From Rosa chinensis (lineage: Eukaryota; Streptophyta; Magnoliopsida; Rosales; Rosaceae), in assembly GCF_002994745.2 (NCBI RefSeq), contig NC_037088.1:55154397-55218396 (forward strand): 64,000 nucleotides of DNA. The letters run 5' to 3'. The stretch's first letter is position 1. Every line of letters begins with the position of its first letter. Below the pieces are notes generated by a model. The model did no database searches. It was not told the DNA's origin and saw only the letters and a list, made by a program, of their open reading frames with translations. Made by a program: the position numbers and the translations under genes. Below are positions 36,319 to 49,173 of this stretch, piece after piece.

Positions 36319-39300
36319 TCATGATGAAACTGGAAGTGCATCGGAGGTGTTGCCCTCGGTAGAGTTCTGTTTCCTTTCTGCTTGAAGTGACCGGCATAAG
36401 GATTCCAGCTTTTCTTTCTGATTCTTTGTTTTCTCTAACTGTTTCTTCAACCGCTCACGCTGCTCAGACAACAGAAAATCAGAGTGTTTAGCCTTTTCTG
36501 CACACAAATCCGCGCATAAAGTACTAAATCTTAAATGCCAAAAACGTATGAGCTGTTTTGCAGGAGTTGATACCAAGAATGGGGCTTAGGGCCGAGTTAT
36601 GTACAAAGTTTTCTACAGGAGTTGATTGGTGATTACAGCAAAATAAAGAAAAGATTGACAAGCGAAACCAACCATACCTCATCTACGAGTTCTATAAGAG
36701 TAACATCTGTCTTATCACATTTGCTCTTCAAGAACACATTTTCCTTCTTGAGGTCCTTGATAGACTTTGCCATCTGGGGTATTCCAAACAGAAAGGTAGC
36801 TTAGTTTAAGATGAACATATTGTGCGAGTTACAGTGAGAGTCTGAGACTAAGGAGATCAGGAAATTTGTGCCTGTATGAAATGTAGTTTGAATAAACATG
36901 TGTACCTTTTCAATCTCCTGTTTGAATGTTTCGAAAACTTCATTGCTTTTTAACAATGCATCCTGCAAATTCAAAATATAGCAATTCACCAATTATGATG
37001 AGGTAGAATTCTGTTTAGGTGCTCTGAGCATTTAAAGGTCCATTAGGAATAAAGAAGGCTCAAATATTGCAAAACCGACATAAAGAAGAGTAGGTTGCCA
37101 TCTCCTAAGCATTGGTTAATGAAGAAAAAACATTGGAAAGAAGCCAAAGTCATATCTAAGCACATTTCAAAGATATAAGCCGAGTAATGAAAGTATGAAA
37201 CAGGCAAGCCCACTTCCGCCAATGACTAGAAAGTTTCCATTTTTGTGCCCAAATCCCAGTTAACTCTAGGACTTAAGATTGCCAAAGTGACTCAAAATAA
37301 TAGTCACATTATAATCATAGAATGAACAATTTTTCTTTTTCTCCATTATATAGCAGAAGTACGCAAGTGTGATCCAGTGAGACTCAACCGATTAGCATGC
37401 CCCATATCTAACAAGGGAAAATGAGCCAACAGAAGATTTGCACGATAAACGAATTCTGCAGAGATTTTAATAGTCCCTAGGAAGCAAACACTCACCAGAT
37501 TCTGGTGAGTAAGATCCAACTAATGGTTTAAAGCAACACACAAAACAGAAGTTCACCTGGAATTGTTGGAATTTCTCCCCATCAGCCGTCAACTGCAACC
37601 GCAAATTCTTTTCAGTTGATAGTAATTGTGACACCTGTTCTGCATATAATTTCATCTGGGACTGTTCCTGGATTAATTTCTCTTCATGCTGCCTAATCTT
37701 CAAATCAGCAATTTGAAGCTCCAATGATTTTTGCTTCAACTGTTCATCCAAAACAAAAACCACTAAGAAAAGTTGAAGGACATGATTAAGTAAACAATCA
37801 TTCTAAGTAAACCAATGTCATTTATGCAGGCAGATAAATTTTACCTTCGTTTCATATTGCTGTTCAGAATGAGCATACTGATGGGTGAGCTGCTGTAGTT
37901 TGGTACTTAACCTGAACATGAATGGATGTTAATAAACTAATTTTCAGGTGTTAAAAAAAAAAAACACTGAAAATCTATGATGTATGCCATCACATCACAG
38001 CAAAAAATGAAATAACCCAATGGTATCGATTTATCAACCAGGCCAACTAAAATAAGAGATCAAGTCAGAACATTAAATGAGACTTAACTAATGGTATTAA
38101 TAATGTCTGCTCCCAGTAAAACTAATATAAGAAACTCCAAGGTACATGACTCTATTTCACTTCAGGTATACAGCAACTAGATAGTTAATACATAAGCTCC
38201 AATGAACATCTGGGTCTTACATTTCATTCTCCTTTAGCTGAGAGATACATTCATCCTTCTGCTCATCTAGCTTTTTGCTCACATCCTGTAACCATAAGAA
38301 TAATATCAGAATGCCATTTAACCATGCATTAAAAGTATGATAAACTCAAAGCATACATCTCTCTTTGAAATAACACAGAACTAGTTCCAATTGAGAGAAA
38401 GAGATGTAAACTTGTTACTTAACTGACACCTTATGCTTGTATGTGCTCTCATGAGCATCTGAATAATCATGGCAGACAAAGTAGTACAACAAGAAATCTT
38501 GTCCTTTTCCTTTTTAAAATACAGAACTATAAGTTGAGAAAATATTGACTTTGGAGTGTGTAGACCTTCAAAGATCTCGAGTGTAATAATGTGTGTTGCA
38601 GGTAATTTTTAACCAGAATTTTCATTTGAATGAAGCTTGAATCATCAATTGCAGATTGATATGTCAAAGGAAAAAATAAATAAAAAAATCAACAGAGGAA
38701 AAGATAATGTAACAACTGAATATAGAAATGTGCACATGTATTAACCTTTATTGCATCTTGGAACTTGGTTGATAACTCTAATCTCAAGTTTTGGCCCTCT
38801 GTTGACACCCGTCTACATTCATCCTGTTACAATTATCAGGAACCATTAATGTTTCACAGTCAGTGACTGGAGGAGTACAGATTAATTTCATAACTTACTA
38901 TATCAAATTGTAAGACAGATTCAGAAACAATTTAAGCATCATAATGGCAATGTATTGCAAGTCATTAGTGTTAAACTTTTTATTCGAGCTTTTCAATCAG
39001 TAACGATACATAGGAGTGCGGAACCACCCAACAGCTCACTTCCCCAAAACAACTTATGCTAGAATCTAAGAGCAACCGGACAATGAAGAAAAAGATTATA
39101 AACTCTTTCAGCTGTCTCTTGGCTTATTTACTAAAAGGCAGAGTATAGAAAAGAGACAGTGAGGGCCCCTTTTTTTCACTTTGGTTTCCGGTATGCAATT
39201 AGTTAGGTCCCACACAGACAACGGTTGTAACAATCATTTCCTCTAGTATGATTTAATCAATTAAGTTTCATGTAGATGAGATCTATTATAATCCACGTCT

Positions 39301-41215
39301 GGAGTATAGACAAGGTTTCAAAACAAAATGACTTTGGAGAACATGCATTGGAGAAAATGCGGCAAGGAAATTATATCATACCATTAGCATTTTGTTCTGA
39401 CGTTGTAACTCTCTACACAACGACTCAAGCTTATCTCGAACAGCAATGGCTAAAAACAAAAGAGGATGAAAACAAATAAGTAATAAAACTCTCTTTAATG
39501 TTGCTCCAAAATATATATTGATAATATCAATTATGTTACTGTACCATATACACCTGCACAAAAGCTATATCTTTTCTCCACAAGAATATCACCATCTCTT
39601 TAAAAACATATCATGCCACCGTAAGTGGTGAGCCATTCACAAGAACATAACAATAATTAGAAGGAGACGATCGATCATGCATGATGCCTTCTATGTAGCT
39701 TAACTTATATTCAGTAAAAGGCGAGATTGAAAAATAATAAAACTGAAACCATTGAAATGGTCCACATCTACTTGGCCAGATTCATATATCTTTCTTCAGA
39801 GAAAGAATGTTAAAATCATACTTCACACGCATGCTTGTGCAGCATGAACAGACATTCTGCTCACTGATAACAGGACGTACTTAACTCCTTCTAAACTACC
39901 ACAGATGTTTACAGGTATCATAACTCACGCCCTACGGTAGACTCTAGTTAAAGTCCATCATACATTTTATTACTTTTTCATGAAAAACTGCGGCACAGGA
40001 TATTGCATCACTATAAGTAGTCCATTTCTGCAGCAACTACTAAATATATTATACTAAATCACTATAAGCCAATCATTTAACATTTACTGTTACTAGCAAC
40101 AAAGTTGTTTTTCCCTCCGCAATAGCTCATATCTGAAGGTGTAAAGATCAATACATCTGCTATAGATCTTGCATGTAAACATTAAAAAAAAGAAAATCAT
40201 TTCAAATACCTCCATCTCTCTCTGCAAGAACTTGTTGATACTTCAAAGTGAACTCTATAAACTCCTTCTCTGATTTAAAGGTCCGCTTTGGATTTTTCCG
40301 TTTGGTTTCAGTTGTATCCTGAGACAAAATTAGTCCAACGTACTTAGCTTACTGTAAAATAAGCAAATATATAGTATCACTACATAGGTGTATGTATATA
40401 TCTCTATTTCTTTGTCAATTGGTATGTATATGTGTGATGATTGATTATATACCTTTTGATTAATGATTGCATCACAAAAATCAATTTCATACAAGACATC
40501 AGACACATGATATGTAGCTTGCATGGATCAACAACAAGAAGCACAAAGTGGTACGATATAGAGAGAAAAGTATGTATTACTGACTGGTTTTTTGTTTTTT
40601 TCAACACTCTCCGAAGCAGATATTTCCTTTAGATTGGTTGCTGGAGCTGGTGCATCCAAGCCTACTTCAATTGCTGAAAGGCAATGACAGATTAGCGTAA
40701 ACTAATGTGTACACATCTTGAGCTGGTAGTTTAAAGAGAGAAATCAAAAGGTAAAGAAATTTACGTCTCTCTGAACTTTCACATTTTGCTTCAACTTGTT
40801 CCTTTACTTCACTGCAACCAGATGCCTGAATTGCAGCCTCACACGCAGAATCAGCCGACCCGGGCACAACTACTGAACCTTCTGCTGTCTGCTCTGTAGA
40901 AGCCTTCTTTGGAACTTCAACTGACTCAACTGAAGCATCAAAATTATCAGTTTCCGATAATGGAACAGGAAAGGTTCTCAGCTTTGGTGTCTTCTCTCCC
41001 TTATCCTGGCTCGTTTGCAACTCATTTGCACCCAATTCATCGACACGCTCCTTCGAACGATCCATCTCTGAGCCATTATCATCCTCGTGATTGCCCAGAG
41101 GCTTCTCTTGTTCAAAGTTGGGAGTTGGAGGAGCCAGTGGCTCTGACGAGCTCTCAACAAATCCATCTGGCAATGAATCCACTTCAGGAAGCTGATTTGC
41201 TTCTGGGTTCTCCAT
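36319..41215 (-). CDS. Taxilin family coiled-coil protein
   Basis: Taxilins bind syntaxins and act in vesicle traffic in animals; the plant role is little known. Eleven exons in transcript order: 40765-41215, 40585-40673, 40210-40318, 39382-39449, 38746-38823, 38221-38285, 37845-37911, 37557-37739, 36906-36962, 36678-36773, 36319-36459. Phases agree, giving 467 residues. Residues 1-190 are acidic and disordered. From about residue 195 (KRTFKSEKEFIEFTLKYQQV) a long heptad coiled coil runs to about 455, with the family motifs RDKLESLCRELQRQNK and EKLESLCRSLQAERK. The donor after exon 2 (gtcagt) is unusual; the stronger gtaata four bases on would put a stop in frame. A leader intron is likely (donor near 41637, acceptor near 41223). 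Similar in layout to Arabidopsis AT5G50840. Confidence 0.9.
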
Positions 41216-41719
41216 TTTAACCTACAATCACCATCATTCTTTCCTCAGAAACCCCTCTAAGAATTGAAACCCAAAAAACCCATCTCTTGCTTTAACCTAA
41301 TGTAAAGCCACAGCTGCTGACATCCATGAAATGGAGCAGCAGAAGCATAAAACCCATTTTGGGTGCTAAGAAAATTCGATAAGAACCCTAAAGAAACAAA
41401 AAGATTCCACCTTTAAGCTTGCCTCTAAACACCACACACCAATTGTGCCTCAAAGCTTTAACCTTTAGTTAAATTTACACACTTTTTTTATTTTTTCTTC
41501 TGGGGAGCTAAACCAATAAGAAAGAACAGGGAAATTGCAAACGCCATAACATTAAGCAATCTGAATAATCGGAAAAACATTAGGAATGAAATCAAAAGGA
41601 AGAGAATGACAGAGAGAGAGAGAGAGAGAGAAATTACCTGGTAGATTGTAATATCAGGAGGGAAATGTGCAACTCTGTATGAAGGAGACGAGAGAGAGAG
41701 AGTGAAGTGAGGAGACAAA

Positions 41720-43272
41720 GGAACGAACTCTTTTCAAACTGATCTTAATTCCACCTTCACAACAACCTTCGCCTAGTTGTGTGTGTTAAGAATGTGGGAG
41801 AAGAGAACAGGCTACATTAGTCTTTTCGCAAACCTAATACGAGCATTCAACCTACAATTTCTATTATTCGACATGAGACGAAGACGTGTGAGCTGTTTGA
41901 GCTCAACTCGTGTCGGGCTCAAGTTTTCCTTGTTTAGAAATGAATTGATTTTGACTCGTCGAGAAAAATACAAATCGAGCGAACTTGATATATTTGACTC
42001 GTAAAATTCGTCAACAAATCTTAAAATTTTATGAAATATGCACTTTTAGATAAATAATTGAATTTATATCAAAGTCTAACTCGAACTCGAGTTTGTTTCA
42101 CAATATTGGAGCCGATTCATCCAAGCTTGAACTTGAAATGAGGCATTGTTTTACTTGAGTTTGAGCTTGGAAAAATAAATGGAAGCTTAAGCTGAGCATG
42201 AGCTGAATAAAACGCAACCAAGCCCAGCTTGGCTACTTTTATTATTAGCTAAACTATCAACAAAATAACATTCTCGCCCCTGCCTCGCCTCCGCAACCCG
42301 TCTCTTCTCTGAGAGCATCGTCCAAAAGCGATCTATAGTTTGTAACTATATATGTGGCTATGACTATCAATTCTGACTCTTTTTAAGTGTAGCATTGGGG
42401 GATCAATGATAAAATGGCTAGTCTTATTAAGCATGGTATATATACTACTCATTAATTGGATGCATGTCTCCACCTGCAGATAGACTTAATGGATATGTAT
42501 ATATATACTCGCTCTAGCTTCAGGTTATTTACGAATATGGTAGCTAGCTATAGGTAACTACTTTACTAGCTAGTTTTTCTGCAACAGTGTATTGCTACTA
42601 AATGGATGAGAAAGATCGATTCTGTTTTTTCTTTACACAAGCGAGTTTACACCCAAAGGGCCAAAGGTACACAAGGTACTAACTCTATATTTGATCATTT
42701 TATTCATGAGTAGCTTATTAGAGATTCAGAGATAAACATTCTGAGTAGACTAGCATATATTAGTGGCAAGCACATTTGTAAATCAGAAAATTGAAGCTAG
42801 CGATGTGAAAGCCGATTAATGATCAGAAAAAATGACACATTGACGGGAGGGCTTGCAGTACACAATGCACAACGTACTGGTGTTAGACCTTGCATTGATA
42901 TAAATGCAGATCCCACAAGACCAAGAAGCTGCCGGATCATCATCATTGGTGTTTCATTGGTCTTGGACCCTTGGTTATATTAATCTGTTGTATTTGTGTG
43001 ATTTAATCTTGGTATGTTATATTGTCTACTCCAACTTTCCTTTTCAAATAATACAGCATTAATCTAATGAAAAGATTGAATCTAAAAGAAAAGGTCATTG
43101 ACGCCATGCCTTTAGTCTGGTGATTACATATTTTGATGAAAGCTAGCCAAAGTGAGGTTGTGCACTTTGTATTGGACTAATGGTCCTTCAACCTCCATGC
43201 AATTGGTTCTCACTAGTGATGGTCTTCCTGGTCCTCCTTAGTACTAGTATTTATACCTATTGTGTCTTGGCT
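41720..43272. other. Intergenic DNA, possible remnant of a hAT-like element
   Basis: Around 41880-42235 there are many short motifs of the type gagctcaa, actcgaactcgag and gagcttgag, as in degraded hAT MITEs, but no clear ends or target duplication were found. The rest is AT-rich and has no gene that I can see. Confidence 0.4.
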
Positions 43273-43551
43273 TCTATTGTCTTGCGTTTACTTACTTGGA
43301 ATGGAAAATAATCATGAATCGGAGACAAGTGGAATGGGAGAAGAAAGGAATCGGTATTGATTCCGAAGGAATGATTCCTAAACCCATCTCCCCCCTTCGT
43401 AATCGAATTCCCGAGTATTCAGGAATCGATTCCTGATAAGGAGGTGGGACCTACATCCATTCCGATTTCTTCATGTGTTAGTAAACGTAGAAATTCTTTT
43501 ACCCAGAATCATTCCGATTGCTTTATGTGTTAGTAAACGCAAGAATGTTTT

Positions 43552-43778
43552 TGAAAAGAATGAATGGGGAAGAGAATCTGCTGGAATGTATTTCTTCTAT
43601 TCAACCGTGTGTAATATATACAGCAATCACAATAAAGAGTCTCCACAAAGCAAGGGAACTAATAAGGTAAACTATCCTAGATAATTGATGCTGATAGATA
43701 CAGAATGAATGCAAAAAGATATTGACAGCAGAAAGATATTGACAGCTATACTAACAGATTCTGCTAAACTTTCTAACA
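43552..43778 (-). repeat. 3' LTR of the copia element
   Basis: 227 bp; it matches the other LTR except one G/A difference in the atatatacagcaatc segment. Confidence 0.97.
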
Positions 43779-43795
43779 CTCCCCCTCAAGTTGGA
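43779..43795 (-). other. Polypurine tract of the copia element
   Basis: The minus strand reads acttgagggggag immediately before the 3' LTR. Plus-strand DNA priming is the known role in this class. Confidence 0.85.
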
Positions 43796-44272
43796 GAGTG
43801 GATGTCTTGCACTCCCAACTTGCGAATCATTGGTATGAAGATTTCCTTGCCAAGAGCCTTGGTCAAAATGTCAGCAAGCTGATTTGCAGAACTAACAAAC
43901 CTTGTCTCCACCGAACCATCTTGAATCTTGTCCCTGATATAATGGCAATCCATTTCTATATGCCTTGTACGTTCATGAAACACTGGATTTGCTGCGATGT
44001 GTAATGCAGCCTTATTATCACAATACAACAATGCAGTCTCTTGATGCAAAACCCCCAAGTCTCTAAGTAAATAACGAAGCCATGTCAATTCACAACAAGC
44101 TCCTGTCATTGCACGATACTCTGCTTCAGCTGAAGAAAGGGAGACTGTTTTCTGGCGCTTTGACCGCCATGAAATCAAAGAAGGACCTAAGAACACACAG
44201 TACCCTGTAGTAGACCTTCTCGTAAGAGGGCAACCTGCCCAATCCGAGTCACAGAATGCTCGCAGCCGCAGA
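43786..44272 (-). pseudogene. Copia RNase H, C-terminal part
   Basis: The frame reads LRLRAFCDSDWAGCPLTRRS, LSSAEAEYRAM, YCDNKAALHIA and ADILTKAL, the RNase H domain of copia pol, and ends near the polypurine tract. It is separated from the RT by the solo LTR at 44278-46841. The long frame running on to 44412 includes LTR sequence. Confidence 0.9.
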
Positions 44273-44277
44273 TCACT

Positions 44278-46841
44278 TGACAGGACCCACCCCGAATTCC
44301 ACCCTGGAATCCGAAGTGGCCCTGCGGGACCCACCTTTAAAGGAGATTTACCAAAAATTTCGGCATAACCTCCCTTAAAAATGGTTAACCCAAAAACCTG
44401 TGGAAAAACCAAAATTCACTTCTAATCATCCAACCACGACTCCTGGAGCCACCCTGCTCCCAAATTCAAACAATCATCCCAAAGCTAATATCATCGTACA
44501 TAATCTCCAAAGGGTATAAGTTACTACAATCACCAAAGTTAGGTCATAGGCCTCAAATATAATACATATAAGTTGGGTCACATATCCCTTAGTAATCAGA
44601 GCATTCTAGAAATATAAATAGACAAGGAATACAGTAGGTTAACCAGGTAACCTACAGAAGGTGATGGCGGAAGCAGGTGCGGTCACTATGGCTCACACTC
44701 GTACACCGAGCAACAACACTGCAATCTGGGCATTTGAAACCGAAGGGCCCAGGGAAAAGTATATAAAAACGTTAGCGTGAGTGAACAAAAATAAATAATT
44801 GAAAGAAAAAGGGTTTTATACTTTTCCACATTTATCTCAATAAAACTCCCGATGCATGCAATAAGAAAAAAAGACCGACTAGCCCCGCTAGTCAAGAACA
44901 ACAACAAAAGAACATGGGGAAAATGGGTTCACCATACGGGAATGGAGCCCCCCAGGCTCAACCTACCCTCGACTGCCACTCACACATAGATTGTGCGAGG
45001 AGGAGAACTAATAACCTCAACTTCCATTCACACATAGATTGTGTGAGGAGGAGAATATCACCTCGACTACCACCCACGTGAGGAGGAGAAAGCTACCTCA
45101 CTGCCACTCACAAACACAAAGTAAGTGAGGAGGAGACCTATTCACATGACCCGCGTATGGTGAGGAAGGAGATCGTCCAAAGCCAGTAAATCTGTATAAT
45201 TTCCCCACTTATCTCACGAAATAAGAATCCAAGTGTATAAAGACGTGACCCCGCACGCCAAGATCATCTCAAGTTCCAATATAAGTAGGGTATAAAGAAG
45301 TATAAAATTTTGCTTCCTCGAATTCTTATTTCGTAAATCTCTTAAAAAGCTCCAAGAGCTGAATATAAATATAAAATCAATAGTATAAATTTCCGAATCC
45401 GCATAAAACAAAATCCTCAAATCGAGCATAACGAATCTTAATTCAAAAGTTCAAACCAATAAAACATTCAATAATCTAAACCAAAATAAAATGCTCGATA
45501 AATAGTTGTTAAATCAATAACTTAAAACTTGCGGAATTTAATTTGCATGCATCAATTAAAATCAAAGGTCCACTCACAATAAGCGGTCAATCCTGACGTC
45601 GCTCGTGATTCTCCTCGTATGGAGACTCCTCTCGTCCTGTACGAATAACAATCACAAATATATATATAATCCACAGGACGGAATTTTAATTTCACGATAC
45701 TTATAATTGGCAATTCATAACATCCCCCTTCCTAATATCCGACTCCTCAACTCTCTACCACATCCATCCTTAATGCTCCAACAATAATCTGTCATTGATG
45801 CAATACCTAGAGTGAATTCGAAAGGAATTCGGCGATCGAATTCGCGATAATCAATAATTAATCATTTAAACTCAATTTGTAAATCCTCCGATTTCCACCA
45901 AACTTCATGCATTACATTCTACAATCATTATAGGGTATATAGGATTAAAACGACAATTAAAACACAAGTCTACGCGCCACCACACGCTACCTACAGTGGC
46001 GGCGCGTGGGGACCACGCGCCGGCGGCGACCTTCTCCGATGACCACCAAATTCCGGCAACAACATCATCTCAACAGACCCAATCAACTTCTCAACTACAA
46101 CATTGATCAATTTTACCTCTAAGTGGCCGAATCGAGCCGGTGAAGGAAAGCCCCGAAGCTCCAAGAACCCTAGAATGGAAAATTGTCAATTCGGCTTCTA
46201 CAATGCAAATTGGAACGAACCACCTTAGGGAAAATAATCACCATCAAAAACCGTACCTTCGATGGGAATATGGCGGCCGGAGGTGGCCGGAATGGCCGGA
46301 AATCGGCAAAATCCCAAAACTGCAACCGGGGAGGAATTCCTTCGATCCGAGCTTTTCCGGCCAAATCGTCCAAAGATACCTCCACAGACGTGACCGGGGG
46401 AAGAAACCGAGCTTGGGGGTGGCCGGATTACGTCCGGAGTCGGCCGGAAGAGGAAGAAATCGAAGGGGAAGAAATTCGGCCGAGAGGGGAGGAAGAGTCG
46501 GGGAGAGAGAGAGAGAAGGGGGGGGGGGGGGGGGTGGGTTTCCGGTTTAGGAAACCTACCCTGGTAAGTTTCTATTTTTATCCAAAAATTACCATAAATA
46601 GTAATTTTCTTAATTCACTCATAACTTTTGCATACGAACTCTGATTTTTACGTACCACATATGCACGCGCTCGGTTTAACGCCCTCTACAACTTTCATGA
46701 AGGAAATTTTCTCAAATTATTAACTCACAAAAAGTCAATTTTTAACCACCCCCTAAACGTTAAAATTATAACCGCGAACGGTAACTATAAGGAATTTCAT
46801 GTAATTCAGTAAAAAGGGTATCTCAGATATGGGGTGTAACA
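44278..46841 (-). mobile_element. Solo LTR (2.56 kb) inserted in the copia RNase H region
   Basis: On the minus strand it starts tgttacaccccatatctgag and ends gtgggtcctgtca, with TG...CA borders. A perfect 5-bp duplication, tcact, lies on each side (44273-44277 and 46842-46846). No internal pol domains, second LTR or primer-binding site was seen, so it is read as a solo LTR left by recombination. The length and the TGTTACACCCC start suggest a Ty3/gypsy family. It contains a G17 run (46518-46534) and a GC-rich transcribed-looking region (about 46000-46550). Frames such as 46140-46644 fall inside it and are not genes. Confidence 0.8.
44940..45175. repeat. Short repeats inside the solo LTR
   Basis: A unit of about 45-60 bp with cactcacacatagattgtg and gtgaggaggaga recurs four or five times with changes. 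Confidence 0.75.
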
Positions 46842-46846
46842 TCACT

Positions 46847-47955
46847 GGTTGAGGAGAAGAATAAGCCTTGACCAGGAGCAGATTTAAGATAGCGCACAAC
46901 TCGTAAAGCTGCCTCCTAATGTGCCTTTCGAGGCTGATGCATAAACCTGCTCAATATATGGACAGAGTACGTAATATCCGGCCTTGAAATTGTGAGGTAT
47001 ATCAACCTTCCAACTAAACGCCTATATCGCCCTGGATCTTTGAGTGGCTCACTTTTATCAGATAATTTTAACCCACGTTCCATGGGTGTATCGATGGGAG
47101 CTGCCCCTAATAACCCTGCATCCTTAATGATTTCCAACGCATATTTGCGTTGAGAAATAAAAATGCCTTTCCTAGATGCAGAAATCTCAATACCAAGGAA
47201 ATATTTCAAGTTACCAAGGTCTTTAAGGCGAAATTTATTATGCAAGAACTTCTTGATATCAGCTATACTCATAGGATCATTGCCAGTAATGAGAATGTCA
47301 TCAACATATATCAAAAGGGCAGTAAAAGACTTGCCTTGCTTTCTGATGAAGAGTGAGTAGTCAGCTCGGGATTGTACAAAACCAGCTGAACGAATAGCTT
47401 CGGAGAATTTAGAAAACCACTGCCTTGAAGCCTGTTTCAAACCATACAAAGATTTATGTAACCGACAAACCAAAGGCCCCTCCCCCTGTCGCCGAAGCCC
47501 TGGCGGCGGAGACATGTAAATTTCTTCATCGAGGTCACCATGAAGGAAGGCATTGTTAACGTCTAACTGATGGAGGGACCAACCACGAGAAGCAGCCAAG
47601 GCAAGTAAGCAACGGACTGAAATGATCTTGGCAGTAGGAGAGAATGTGTCTTGATAATCCACACCCTCTAACTGGGTGAAGCCTTTCGCCACTAACCGTG
47701 CTTTGTACCGCTCGATAGAGCCATCGGACTTGTGCTTGATTTTGTAGACCCAACGGCAACCAATGGGGGTCTTGCTGGTGGGAAGAGAAGTGAGCGACCA
47801 AGTGCCATTAGCCTGCAATGCCTCCAATTCAGAATCCATAGCAGCACGCCACTCTGGAAGAGCAACGGCCTCCGAATAAGACTGAGGTTCTGTGACAGCA
47901 CTAACTTGAGCAATAAACGACCGATAGGCAGGCCCATATCGGTGATAGGAAACAT
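46847..47955 (-). pseudogene. Copia reverse transcriptase and start of RNase H
   Basis: The frame carries GCRWVYKIKHKSDGSIERYK, VDYQDTFSPTAK, LHQLDVNNAFLHGDL, SLYGLKQASRQW and the active-site LLIYVDDILITGND. A stop (46916-46918) replaces the Trp usual in HWEAALRVVRYLK; the same frame continues to 46847, where the solo LTR begins. It is in a different frame from the integrase. Confidence 0.92.
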
Positions 47956-47961
47956 AATGGG

Positions 47962-49173
47962 CTAGGGGATAGCGGGTACCGTTCGTCGGACCTGGGACGA
48001 GGGAGAGCGATTGGTCGGAGCAAACATGGGAGCAGACATAATCATTGAGCTTGACAGGAGGGGCAGTCGGACGGCCCGAGCGACGAATGGGAGGGGGTGC
48101 GAGAGCGGGTGCGGGGATGGATTCCAGAACAGGGTCGGGGTCGGAAGACGGCGGCGACCCGAGAAGGGGGTGCGGTGGTGGAGCAGGAACCTGGTGCGGT
48201 GGGGATTCCTGAGTGGGAGATGAGGAAGCAAGAGGAAGAGACGGGGAAGGCGTGGGAGCTGGTGGTGCGTGGGTGGGAGGACGGCGAGAGTAAGTGTGGA
48301 GGATGGGGGGCGAGGGGAAAGCGGCGGCGCGGGAGGAGGGGACGAAGGGGAGGACGGATCGGGAACTGGATGAGGAGAGGAAGGAGAGGCTGAATGGGAT
48401 GGACGAGGGGCAAAGCTGAAATCAAGGAGATCAGGGTCCGGGTCATGGGTCAGGACAGGGATTGGGCCTGAGGGGTGGGCCGATGGAGTGGTGGGCATGG
48501 TGGAGCTGGGCTGAATAGAAGCATAGGGAAAAATAGCTTCATGGAATTTGACATCTCGGCTGGTAAAAACCTTTTTGGTCGATAAAGCAAATAATTTGAA
48601 AGCTTTTTGACCGATGGGATAACCAATGAAGATAGAAGGTATAGCACGGTGGTCGAATTTGTGAGAAGTGTGAACATTGGTGGCATAGGCTAAACATCCA
48701 AAAACCCGGAGATGAGAAAAAGAAGGGGGTTTTGAATAAAGGAGTTCGAACGGAGTTTTGTGGGAAAGGATTGGTGAAGGTAACTGATTGATAATGTGGA
48801 CAGCTGTGAGAGCACACTCTCCCCAAAATTGGGTAGGGAGATGAGCTTGAAACTTTAAAGCGCGAGCTACTTGGAGGATATGGCGATGTTTGCGTTCCAC
48901 AACCCCATTTTGTTGAGGTGTGTAAACACAAGAATGTTGGAAAACGACACCATTATCAGAAAAGAAAGAATGAAGTGAGAGAAATTCGCCACCATTGTCA
49001 CTACGAAAAGTTTTAATGCGAGATTCAAATTGAGTGAAGGCGTAGCTAAAGAAGCGTTTTAAGAGAGGTTGTGCTTCATCTTTGTGTCGCATCAAAAAAA
49101 TCCAAGTGAAACGTGTATAATCATCAACAATAGTAAGAAAATAATGGGCACCAGAAAGAGAAGGATGTCGATA
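47962..49173 (-). pseudogene. Copia integrase core and proline-rich linker, frame broken
   Basis: Integrase core features: FRSDNGGEFLSL, TPQQNGVVERKHRHI, LPTQFWGECALTAVHIIN and FGCLAYATN. A TGA (49171-49173) separates it from the upstream gag-protease frame, though the codons just after it continue in the same frame (HYFLTIVDDYTRFTW). The Pro/Ser-rich linker at about 48100-48420 changes frame at least once before the RT. Confidence 0.9.

Noticed and set aside
44940..45175. CRISPR-like spaced repeats
   Set aside because: Diverged repeats of uneven spacing inside a plant LTR; the window is eukaryotic.
46140..46644. Arg/Gly-rich frames on the plus strand
   Set aside because: They fall inside the solo LTR at 44278-46841.
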